A program made the translations under genes and the position numbers. A stretch of 64,000 bases of DNA from Cristatella mucedo (taxonomy: Eukaryota; Bryozoa; Phylactolaemata; Cristatellidae): contig WPIO01000029.1 in the NCBI GenBank assembly GCA_009760855.2, positions 991,001 through 1,055,000 on the forward strand, in the 5' to 3' direction. Below are positions 12,101 through 25,300 of this stretch, piece after piece. A model generated the notes under the pieces. That model ran no database searches. It was not told the DNA's origin and saw only the letters and a program-made list of their open reading frames with translations. Each line of letters opens with the position of its first letter. Within the stretch, counting starts at the first letter, position 1.

Positions 12101-13314
12101 TCACTCTTTTTCAAACCAAAACGTTGTATAGATTTTCTAGCATGCTAAAATTTGGCTTACTAAGTCTAGAGGCGAAGCCAGGGGGTGGCAGCTGCCACCC
12201 CCTGGCCTGGTAGGTGGGAGTCTAGTTTGACACCCAGTCGGGCAGCCGGTGGCCCGACTGCCCCTTAGCGCTTGGCCAGGCTGCATGACACCTGAAGGCG
12301 CTGGGGACGCCCCAGACCCCCTTTATAGGGGGGCTTCGCCCTCAGACCCCGTGCCACCTTGGATTTCAATCATCCTAGCTGATTAAACAGCCTCTTTTTG
12401 TATAGCGACAGAAGAGCCTTTACGGCTATCACCACCGCTTGCAGTGGCGATAAAGGATCGCCCACCACAGGAATCGAACCCACGACCTCGGTAGCAACCG
12501 CCTTACCTAGTGTGCCATCACGGCTCATGGCTTCGCTTCTAAGTCTAAAAAATACTAGCTGACTCAACAGCCTCTTTTGTATAGCGACAGAAGAGCCTTT
12601 ACGGCTACCACCACCGCTTGCAGCAGCAGTAAAGGATCACCCACCGCAGGATTCAAACCCACGACCTAGGGACCGAGGTCGTGATAAGCAACCACCTTAC
12701 CTAGGGTGCCATCACGGCTCACCGTAGTATTTGTTCATCCTAAGCATAGCTGACCCAAAATTCGAAGCCTTACCTTGGACAGCTGAAGAACAAAAAAAAT
12801 GAAAACACCCGGAGTTGTTTACGAAGGATTTCTGAAGATCTATTTTTCTTAGTCGACAGTATACTCTGTAAAGCATCCAAAAATGCAGCCATGTTCCTTT
12901 CATTCACACAACAGCTAAACTAGAAATACTGCTACCACTAGCCAGAGCATAAAATCAGTCTCAAAACAAAACTGTATCGAGGACTATACATGCTCTATAG
13001 TACTAACGAACCGGTCACGTGTTTATGGGGGCCACAGCATGCTCACTCGATGTCAGATTGCATGGCCATCTGGTCTGATTTTGCTCCATAATACAGGCAG
13101 GATTAATCATTTACTTATTTCCTACACATTTGGGCTATTGCATATGGTAACCACACTGATCAAGAATAATGCCCGTTTCCTCAGTGGTGTTTGAACCCAA
13201 TAGCCACTTCAGGTTTTTCTTGAATGGAAGTTCACATTGCCTTTTCACTTTGGTTTTAAATTGTGACATAGCTCTCTGCCTCTCTCTATATAAATATATG
13301 TATGTACACACACA

Positions 13315-13354
<40 letters not shown>

Positions 13355-16300
13355 TATATATAGATTCGATTTTGCAGAAATCCATTAGAAATAATCAATT
13401 CTGGGATGCAACTAAACTTACGCTGCTAGTGTACCTAGAAAAAGTGACCATATAATTGACGCTGTTTCTAGTGTCATTTTTTGCTACATTTTCGTTGAAT
13501 ATTATTTTATGCTTCCTTTATACTTTCGTATGCATTGGGCAGTTAACACATTTGATCTCTGGTGCACTTGAACGAGCGGCAGCTGTAGACAACCTAACTG
13601 GAAGGCAACACGTCTTGCATAAAGTGCCGGAGAGCACAAAGGCAACACACTGCTGGGGAGATTGAGGTTCCTACAGCTATCACTAACAAACACTCCTGAT
13701 GTTGCAGAGCAACATGCTCTTACAAAAAAAACCCAGATTTACCACATCACATTTCTGCGAGTTTTCAGAACAGCGCACCGATACAGCTCTAAACCGGATA
13801 GAATCAGTTATTGGAGGCTGTTCCACTGGAAAGAGCAATGCAGTTTCTATCACGTGCCCTTACAAGGCTTGTACCTTGCAATTCATTTGCTTCTCGAGGT
13901 TTGTTGTGAAGCAAAAATCGAACCATAAATGTTTACGTTAAGATAATTTTAAGGAGCATAACACTACTTCTAGTTTAAAAGTAAACACAGATCTGAGATG
14001 ATTAGACAGACTCGGACAAAACATAAGCAGACCAAACGAAGAGCATAGTCCTTTCACAACAAGCCAAATACCTACCCACTCTGTGTGGGTAGTGAATGCA
14101 GAGGCCATCGACATAATTTAGAGCTCACGCCTTGACCATACTGCAAAAGCTTCAAGCAGCCTCCTTTCTGGCTGTTCTTTGCCGACCAAGCATTAGAGTT
14201 GTTGGGCCAGCAGACTCACAACTCGGTAATCTGTCAGCCTTTTTTATTTTATTTTTAAGTAAATAGGTGCAGACATGGCTTATGTCGAGCATAGCATAAG
14301 CCCTTAACCCCAGCACTCTGGCAAATGGACAAAGCTGAGATTAAGCTAAAGGGGCCAGACTGCCAACGTGCTAGGACAGCCAATTACAGGAGGGCTAAAG
14401 GGGACCTTGAAGGGTGCCTTTAGTTCCTGTGCTCCCAAAGCCTGAAACTCACTACCGACACACACCACACATTTTAAAAGAAGCTTATAACGCACCTGTT
14501 TTTTTACAGCATTTAGTGGATCTTTATGATTCATTCTTTGTGTGCGTGAACCTGCTTACACTATGCCAGCTGCTTGCGGATGTTACCGCCAATAATTTGG
14601 TAATGCTTTTTATATGGGATCTGTAAAGTGCCTAGAGATATTCAGTTCTCATTAGCTAGGTGAAGAAAATATCAAAGCTTTTTTGTCATGTATGCAGTAT
14701 ATCCCTACTAATTAAAGCGAGAAAGTCCTCCGTCCTTCCGTCACGCAGCCCTTCAGTCACTCGGCAAGATGGCAACCAGTACTTCCGGGAGTGACAAGCA
14801 AAAGACTGTAATTCTGCTATGACTCAGCAAAGCAAGTCCACAGGCAGTGAGCTCTAGTGTCTGAAACTAGTCAAATATGGAGAACGGCCAGCTGCCCACC
14901 ACAGCTTCGATTAACTGACAAAAGTCTGATCCATTTGTGGTCCAAGGCTTGAAGGCATCACGTGGTCACGAGGATGTGGACGACAGCAGCAAGCCACTGA
15001 GAATGGGCACCTCCAATTGAAAGATTGAATTGCTCGAGGGATGCTCACCATTTTCTTATCGTGCGTCACTTCGTCTTTCATACCATCTGCATCGATAGCA
15101 AAACTAGGAACGTGTGCTGTCGTTATGAACAGATCGAGCGAAGCAATGAAGCTCTTAATAGTGTCGACTATCATCTTTGATCGAGTATAATGATTAAAGC
15201 CCTTTTTCCTCGGCAGTATCTGGCTTACGTCAAATACCTTTAAATCTCCGATACGTTTGTATCTGCAACAAAAAATAATGCCAACGATATCAAGCAAACA
15301 AGCAAGGTTCAAGCTGTTCAAGCAGCAATGCACTAATCACGTAAAAACAGAGAAGACAAGCTGAAACAATGTGGCATTAAACAACAAAACAGCACATGCC
15401 TTTTCCCGACCATACAATAAGCCAGGCTGTGACCAGTGCGACACTCGACATTTTGAGGAAATAGTTTCTCTGCATGCTCAGCAACAGACCTACAATCAAA
15501 GTTAAAATCGCTGTAAAACTGCTTCTGCATAGCACAACCCAAAAGGGACATCAATGCAAAATTGATAAGACATTTACAGAGTAGTCCTTCGAGGAACAAC
15601 GCATGTTTTAGGACATAAAATAATTTGGGATTCATATTTACATATAGTTCCACTAAACAGTTTGCAGTGAATCATGGATTACCATGCATGGAATATCACC
15701 CAACGATGCTAAACCACAGCAATGTATATCATATGAAATTCTTAGATTAAAATTAAAAATATATAACAATATATATATATATCATTTGTATAGTGCCCTA
15801 AGAGAGCTTAATCTCTATTCAGATGTTTCACATATGCCTCAGAGCTCGAGCTCAAGACCTCAGCCAGACCTTGGTCCGGGCGAGCACGTTAACCGCTGGA
15901 CCAAACCAGCTCGGCATCCCCACTAACACTTCTTCAATAACTAAAAATGACATCTCAAAGTACAGATTGTGCCACATTAATAATTTTCACGAGACTCGGT
16001 ATTTTGCTTACCAAATGCACACAAATAGTATAATATAATTTTTGAATCCTGCTAACAAGCTAAAGTACCACAGCTGCCAACACCTATTGATCCCAGGCCA
16101 TTGATTTACCAAGAGAAATGTTCTCAATCAGCAGAATTCACTCACGTCAGACTTTCCTTCAATTTCTGTTCTGGTTCCAGAGACGTGAAGCAGAAGATTT
16201 AAAAATTGCTTACATCAAATCAAATCACGCCATTTTTTAGCCTCATGCTATTTAGATCCTTGGTAGCCTAACAATGAGGTAGTGGCCACCTTACTAGCAA

Positions 16301-19300
16301 TCCTTCAGGAGGGAGGGCAAACATCAGGTATCAGGAAGTGCCTGGATTAGACATCATGAATAGATGCTCAGTCGCAGGGATTAAGACGATTTGAGCCTCC
16401 AAGCAGCAGAGATCCTTTTTTATAGCTTGTGTGCACTCTTTCTCCAGTGCTTTACCCATGCCTCCTGGACAACCTAGGGTTACCAGCAAGGCTACAAATT
16501 CAGCTTATCAAGGAATTCCACTACCACGAAAGGTTGAGAGGGCAACCCTCAACATGCCTTCCCAATTTACAGAAACTGCCAGGCGGAAATAGCATCCCTC
16601 ATAAGCAGACAACTTCTCAACTTCAACATCTTGTTGGGCGTCTGCACTGGATTCAAGAAATAATGAGTCGGAATGTCTAACTCAACATCTTTCAGAATGC
16701 TGGCTTGCCGTCTGCGTATGCTCTTCACGGGCTCGATTTCTGAAGGTAGCACGACAAGATCCGACGCACACTTCTGTGGCAGTTAAAGAGTCTTTCACGA
16801 AGCTGGTACTACGGCTTTGAGCCAACTGAGTTCGGGCATTGGCCAAGCCGAAGCCAAGACGAACCCAATAGACCATCTGTGAGATAAAGTCGAATGTGGT
16901 CATAGGATTTAGCGCATTCTGTCGCATGAAATTCGATGAGTGTTCGACGTTTGAAAGCTTTCTGGGAATCAATTCCTCCACAAACATGCCGGAAGCTGGT
17001 TTTAAATGCCGAGGCAATCAGGTGAATTTATCAAATCATGGTGCCTCGACTAGTTATTGATTGTAAAAATAAATTACGTGTAATTATACATTTCTTAGCT
17101 TTTCTGCATAATAAAATGGGTAAGAAGTTAGATCCGATCTAAATCTCGTTTTAAGTAAAGTATTCTGCTGTATAGAAACTTTTGGAGGGCAGTGAATGTA
17201 GCCAGCCCTCTTACACCAGGGTTGATGAGAGCATTCGAATTTGTCTGAGACCACACTAATGGACTAACTTGCAAACAAATCTGCAATTTCCTCTGTTCTA
17301 CCCACAATGTTATCGGTAGCCTTATTTCTCACGTTTTGCAAATTAAGGGTTTATACTTTGGTTCTGTAGCTTTTCCTGCAGCAGAAATGTCAAGTACATT
17401 GAGATAAAAAAAAGTGGAAGGACTGATTAACCATAATCCTAAAAGCAGAGCTGTGGTTGGTGAGCTAAAAGAAAAAACGCCTACCACAGCTTGTGCTAGG
17501 TGCATATACAACCGGTAGGCGCTACAATGCACAAAAACGATGCGGGCAGGGTCAAACTGGTCATCTTGTTACTCCCAACTAGAAACAGATCACCATATAC
17601 TGTGCTGGGTTTCGTGGTTAGATGAGGCCATCACAATCTACTTGATCGCCTACACCGCTGAACACCAATTACAACAGGATGGATCGATAATACAGATCCC
17701 CAACAAATAAGGTCTTAGCTGCATGGCCATTGTGACATCGGCAAACAATCTCAGGGGAGCATGTATAACATAGAAAATAATTGCAGAATGCGGAAATTCA
17801 TGTGACCAACTTAACAGTTGCCAATACCCACGAATTACAAGATATCATCTAGCATGAATTGAATTGCATACATGAAGTAGAGAAAGTGAGCCATCACTGA
17901 AGCAAGCCACGAAGTGAAATATGAAAATTGCAAGCGATTCGGCAGCTTCTGTGGTACATATGACTTACATACCCATATATGGTCTTGCACTACAGGTAGA
18001 CTAACAATAATGCTCACAAGCAGTAGAGCTAGCAAAACCCCAAGAACTATAGGAACTATGTTTGATCAAATAAATATTAGCTGATTGAACAGCCTTCTTA
18101 AATAGCAGTAAAAGAGTTTAACAGCTATTGCCATCACTATCAGTGGGCACCAAAGGATTGCCTGCTGAAGGGTTAGAACCCACGACCTGGGTCTTGATGA
18201 GGGAGCATCTTACCCTTGGGCTAAGACCTAGGGGTAACTTGATGCCTCCACCAGAACCTCACCACGATTACAGCCTGTGGAGCATACATCAGCTGGGATA
18301 GCTTAATATTCACTTCTGTTCTCAATATATTATACTATGTATATTTTACAGTTTTAGTTTCTGGGTAGTTGGTGTTATGTTACAAGAGCTTATACAGTAA
18401 AAGTACAGACAATGATCATCATAACCCATACACTTTGTCTTTGTGGCAAATAATAATGACAAGTAATACATTTAGAATTTACACATTTCCAATAAAAAGC
18501 AAGCACATTCCTTGTTCTGAATCTTTTGGATCACATTTAGTTTAATGAAAAGAAAAATCAGAATTGACAAGTATCTATTCTGAAGTTATACAGAAACAGC
18601 CACATAATATTTGGAAGCAAACAGTTTATTTAGATTTACGATTATACCACAAATCACTTTTATGATCTAGCTCCTAGAAGTCGTCTCCCACCATGTTCTC
18701 TTTATATTGTTCTTAGTAGTGGTGTTCAAAGTCAGTTAGATCCTGGTGGAAAAGCTCATCTCACTAGCCAAGTAAGCACCCATATTCTCCTTAAATTAAT
18801 CAAGGATAAGGACATTCTGCACCCAATAGTATAGTAGTTCTTAAGCATATTCTCAACTCGCTCTTCACATTTTTTCCATATCATGACTGCTCAGGAAGCC
18901 CCGAATAACTATAACAAAGCTTCTCCAAGCTGCTCTCTGCTTACTAGCGAGCTTTTGGGGGAAATCATTGCACCAAATTATATCTTGGCTCTACAAAGAC
19001 ACTAGCTTTGACCTGTGTCTCAGCCAGCTCTGGAAAGAAGTTTTTAAGATACTCAAAGACTTCAGACTCCTTATCTACAGATGCGACCGAATCCTTCATA
19101 AGGCACAGTCTGATGTGTAGTGCACCATCCACCAGTGGCATTATCACCTTACGATAATTCACCAGTGGCTACACTTGACATCCTTTCTCCTTAGAAAGCA
19201 CTCGGGCTGCTGTAGCCAGTCCAGGCAGAGGTGGTGAACATGGTGGTCCCTGCTGTCTCAAAGGCAGAGATAGCAGAACAATTTGGCAAAACCACATTGA

Positions 19301-22300
19301 GACCCATACACAAATCAATAGTAAGCCTCAACAACTTCGTCCAGCGATCCATAATAAAGTAGACACATCAAATACAGAATTGTTTTAGGATTTATAACAA
19401 TTCAAGTTTGATTCTAGTATGATTTACTAGTGTGATTATATACACAGAATTCATTTTATAAAATATGAATTTTTTTATTCAATGCCAGATTTTTGCCCAT
19501 AGCTATACGAGCCTTCATCTTTTTGGAAAATAGGCACATTTCAGACTTAACACTGTCTTACTCCCAATAGTAAAGTCTGTGGGAAGAAATAGCAATTTTT
19601 GATACTTTAAGTCATATGCAACTGAAAAATAAGACTTACTACCCAGGAATAATATAAAGTAAAAATGTGTATATTCTTTTGCACTGATGGCTTAAAATAA
19701 CAGCCGAAGACGTGTACATAACAGCTACCAAGTCATGCAGCAGAACGGCTAATGCTGGAAACACTGGTAGGCTTGAAGTGGGTAGACACGATTTTATTTT
19801 GCGAAAATTCACGATAACTTATTTTTGTGCGTAGGCCACTAAGCAGGATCTATGCATGCACACTGCTTTTATCGAGACAAGCACAGACTGAGCACACAAA
19901 TCCACACATAACACTGAGCACAAATAACTACTGCACAAAAACCATAAACTGATTAGCTATAGAATCTCATACCAATAGCCCGATGCATGCTCTTACTTGT
20001 TGTACACGACATAAAGAAATGTCATGTGAGGTCTCATCCTGGCATATTCAATAAGACAAGCAGTTTTGCCAGTACCTAAAACAACACTACCGAACAGTGG
20101 CTCTGAGTTCAAGCAAGAGCAGGAATATAAAATACTGCCACGAGTGCACCACAATGGTACAGTGATGCAAAATTAACCAGTCGATACAAACATGTTTGAC
20201 ACTCACCTGCAAATGCAACAACTTTTAATATCTCAGATCCTTTCACATTGCACGATACAATTCGCCTCTGCTCTTGTGTAAGTGACATGGATGAACGTGG
20301 AGAGCTACAAATCAACCAAGAGGCATATATCGGGTAAATAGAGCAACGGTGAACAGCATTTAAGCAGCAGCTTACTTCCAAGCCATAATGATGGTCTGCC
20401 GAGTTTCAGCAGCTCATAATAAAACCGGCTGGGGTCTTCAAGCTCCAACTAGGCAAATGAGGCTATAAGCCGTCACACACATATATATTGCAAGTCTACC
20501 AACCAAATACACCATGCACACCTATTCAGGCAAATTTTTTAGCTTCAGCCAAATGTCGGTCCGAACTCACTTCAGGGGCAAACGTTTTGGGTCACATAGA
20601 GACCAAAACTGTCGAGTCTCTAAAACAAAAGTCTAGGCTGAGGAATGATGACTCAGTTGCAGGGCACATCGAAAGCTTCTCGGGAAGAGTATGCTCTCGA
20701 CCTCCATGCCTCGGAGATGGTCATTTCCATCTTACCGACTGTCCTCGGATTTACTTCGAATACATCAACCTTCGAACCCCAATTAAAATACTGCAGTGCG
20801 GTCTGAAAGGTGCCTTTTCCTCGACCGAAGGTGCATCGATCGATGAGTCACCCAGCCGCCTTATGTAATTTCATCGAAGGGCCACTCAAAAGCCAAAGAT
20901 CATGGACATGGAAATCAGCAGCCCACCTTTGCTGCAGCTGTAGCCACACACTGACCAGAAGGATCACTTAACGACCCCACTTTGCATCCGAATGAAGCAC
21001 CGAGCACACGGCCAGCAGCAGAAATCCTCCAGATGGCATCCCAAACACTCCAGTATCAAATTAATGGCACCCATCGTGCAAGCGCCAACGGTGACGACGA
21101 TGACGATAGCTTGCACACACTTTTACTCGATCAAACATGGAGTTTTCAGGAGAGGCAGACGTTTAGCTAGATCATGCCAGTCAGTCATCACTACCTGCTA
21201 TCTGCTCCTTTAGGTCCCAATAATCAGCCTTGCCATCCGATGCCCCAACAGTGGAGCTGCGCTGACAGTCGCACACACTCACTGCCCGAACGTCAGACTC
21301 AAGAACGTAATACAAGCCATTGCCGTGCAGGCTTCATACCAGTAACGCAGCAGACTCTGTTGACCACTGCGCACCGTGTGCAGGGCCTTGGTGAAGTCGG
21401 CCACGCTCGACTGATCTAAGCCCTCGTACGAGTACAGGCAGTGGTAGAGGCGGTAATGCATGCTGTAAAGTAAAGAGTATGCAGGCACAGACGAATCAGC
21501 CCTGAGCAGAATAGTTGATGAAACAACTGCTGCAGCCAACAGCCAACAGCTAACAGCCAATAGCCAGTACAAACAATCGGCTTCCCAGCGCACCACAGGC
21601 ACCGGAGCAGCTTCTCGAGAGAGGGAGGGGGTCCCATGATGAAGGATAAAGAACACTAGCTACCTGCTTGTCATCAGCGCTGCTCGCCAGATGAAGCACT
21701 GACGAAGCGCACAGATGTATATAATTCGTTTGTATAGTGCCCTAGGAGAACTTATTCTCTATTCAGGCGCTTTGCATGTGCCTCGGGGCTCGAGCCCACG
21801 ACCTCAGCCAGACCTCGGTTGGAGCGAGAGCACCTTAACTGCTGGACCAAACCAGCTCGTAAAGTTGACATAGCATATATGTAAGCTACAGCACAAGACC
21901 TAGCACACAAATAATTATAAAAAAAACTGTAGTGCTCCAGGAGATCCAGGAGGATGATGCAAGTGGTAATTGCTTTGCTGCTCGCATGAGGTGACTGATG
22001 CGATCACAGTAACAGCACGTGTGCTCCACAATACGAACGATGCCGCATTAAAGCAAAGCCATTTTGATGACACTGCCACTAGACAGTAAGACATGTTGGA
22101 ACACTGCTATAATCTCATGGCATAACTATAAAGCTGGCAGTAAGGACACTGCGACGGTATTCTATTTCTTGTCTCTTGCCTAGTCTCCTCTCTGTAGGAA
22201 ATCCTGTGTGGCTTTAAGCGATCAGCATAATCGATTCAACACCAAATTTAACCAGCCTCTCACGATCTGCAAAAAGGTTTGCTCCAAAGTACGTTTTCCG

Positions 22301-25300
22301 ACAACGGTTAACATCCATGCTTTGTCAGTCACAATCAAGTTTACGGCTCAAACCAGCAGCCACACGACCACAATAGCAGTCAAGGACAGCAATCTTAAAA
22401 GGGCAATTTGATGACCATACCATAGTTCTTTCCACGAGTCCCCACATTGGACATTTTCACTAAACTGCACAGCAAGAGTTAACCGGACAATTCGGAGCAG
22501 ATATTTCGGAGTGGATAATTCGGCGCAGGACAATTCGGAGCGGACAATTCGGGACCAAAAAACGGGTAAATCGGAGCGGACAATTCGGAGCAGACAATTT
22601 GCAATGAATTCATTTTTTATATCTTAAACGCAGTATAAACGCGCTTTCAATTAGTGAGTACATAGTTTTAAAACCTAGACGCTTTCAATTAACCAAGACA
22701 TTTAATTACACAACAAGTGAGTACATAGTAGCTATGGCGGATCAGTGTATATAAGCATGATTGAAAAGGTCAGTGGACAGACACTCTTGGAACTTTAAAC
22801 TTGCAAGTCCAGCATCATAGTCTGTGAGACATTATGGATTGTAGTTAGTTATTTCGATAGTTTTAGTTTTCTATTTAAATTTTAACTATCCTATGCATAA
22901 ATAAGTAAAGAGACTTATAGAAACGGCTTTAGAATTTGTAGAATCAGAGAAAGGAAAACGAATGCTGGTTTACGAAGGTTATCTTTATCAGTAGTCACAA
23001 CATTAATTTAATGGATTAACATTTAGTATACTGGTAACATTTTAAAAATGCGACTTTGTGCAAGAGTTGCTGGTATTTGCTATGACTTTTTTGTAGTAAG
23101 CTAAATAAACTTCACTGTATACTGGATTATAGTTCTATTAAACATGATTAATAAAAAAAAATCGTTTACATTTCAAATAGATATGTTTTAAATATCCTGC
23201 TCCGAATTGTCCGCTTCGAAATATCCGCTCCGAAATGTCCGCTCCGAACTATCCGCTCCGAATTGTCCGCTCCTGCGCCGAATTGCCCTAGAACCACAGC
23301 ACGGTGATGTGGAGAGAACTGCACTGGCTGCCAGCAAGACAGCATGCCTCAACAAAGCTTTCTAGCTCCTCGGTACTGGAGGTACTCCGGTGAGTATAGG
23401 CTGAGCGATGCTGCTCAAATAACCAAATCCGCGGGCTCAAAGTAGTGAACCGAGTAATCGGGAGCAGCCAGGAATTTCATTTACATGCTTTGTTGATGGC
23501 AACTCGGTTTTCTTGGTGGCTCCATGTTTGACCTCCATGTTTGAAAATTGCTGACTTTTAGCTATAGTATGCTTTTTCTTCACACAGCTGCCTACAGGCA
23601 TTCTGTATGTCGGCATTGTGTATGTAGTGCTCTGTTCGACACAGGCAGCTAGCTGGCACAGTGCAAATCACTGTACTCTGTTCCCTAGTTGATAAGTGTA
23701 TCAGCAATGATACAGACCAATATTTTTTAATCCAAGAGAGTTAGAACCGTGATGGCCCAGGGGGTAAGGTTCTCTTTCATCCGAGGTTGTTGGCTCGAAA
23801 CCTTCGGTGGGCAATCCTTGATTGCCAACTGCAAGCAGTGGTGATAGCCGTTAAGGCTCTTCTGCCACTTTACAGATGAGGCTGTTAAATCAGCTAATTT
23901 ATTTTTAAGCGACAGCTGGGCAGAGCTCACATCACCATTATGCACTCACTTCCTTAAACGACAGCAATGCAAGCTTTAAAGAAGGCCATTAAAAAACTAT
24001 ATTTCACGAAATACTAGCTTGATACATATCAAGCATGATCATACACCAAGGCCTTGAAGGTGACACACATGCGAACGTGGCCCAATCTGTGTGTTGTGCA
24101 TAATTTCGATGCAAAATGTAGCTAAGGCCCTTCAAAAGACTCTTGTACACAAGTCCAGAAAGATCTGCCTGCACATACCTAATCCACACGTCTGTTCCGT
24201 GCTTTGTGTGAAGATAAAACAGCAGGCATGCAATGAAGTACAGACAATCGAGCATCTCTTGCACACTGATGCAGCTCTGCTTCATCGACAGACAAGTGAT
24301 AATTTCTCTGACGTCGGTGGTAGAGTTTGCCAACAGCACCAAGGTGGCCACCAAGGCCCATGGATTAGGCACACTCTAGAAAGGCACACGCAAATAAACA
24401 TCATCCTAGCACTAGAGGCTACAAAGTTACCAATGTGGGAGTGCTACTGTTCTTCTTAAAACGGTATGCATCCAGACCACAGACGTTTCTACAAGGAGCT
24501 CGTGTGCGAGTTACAAAAAAGACAATTATTTTTTAGTACCCTTACCGGAATCCCTTACTATTTAGCTCTTCAGGCCTGTTAATGATGCCACTAGCAATGG
24601 CTGCTAGAAAATGCAATAACAAGATGCTATCTTGAGTTTGCAGGTGACGAAAGTTAACACAATGCACTTGCTCAAGAAGAATGGCAAATGCCACAATATT
24701 CAGATAACAAATTCCGTATAACAACTTGGACTAGTCACCGGCCTTTACACACGGTTAGGGCCATTAGCATGAGTGTTGTGCCAGGAAAAACACCAGCCAG
24801 GCAGAAAGTTGCAAATGAAAATTCACGGCACTTGAAAGGGCAGCTTCTAGCATGCATATACCGTTGACACTGGGTAGGACCACGTCGGCAATAGTCACCA
24901 GAAATTCGGCACAAGTAAAAACTTGAAGAGATACCTTAAATACAGCACCACGGCTATGCAGAAATCACAACTACATCACAGCCACAACTAACCGAAGGAC
25001 TGCAACAGCAAGCAAAGACATTAGCAATTCACATTAAATATGGCCAAGACATATTTGTACAACACAAACCGGTTTCATATACAGAAAGGAGGATACCCAA
25101 AAAGAAAATCCATGTAGCATACCATTGCAGCATCTAGAAACACGACAGGGTCTTGTGAGAACCGACTTGACAGTATGCCTGTAGCACAACAGTACTTGGG
25201 ATGCCGAAGCAGCACTGCTGTCACATCGTGAGGAGACCGACCTGATGACGGCTTTATACATTTGTACTTACTGGCACAACTGCAAAATAAAAAATGAGGT

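Noticed and set aside
16682-17017. Additional FBH1 exon
   Set aside because: Flanking exons already join in phase, and the peptide does not fit the protein.
22482-23290. CRISPR array
   Set aside because: Units are contiguous with no unique spacers, are inverted at the other end, and the DNA is eukaryotic.
24004-24178. Extension of the FBH1 exon past 24179
   Set aside because: The frame stays open, but FBH1 similarity jumps to the exon at 21462, and AG|GTATGT is in the right phase.
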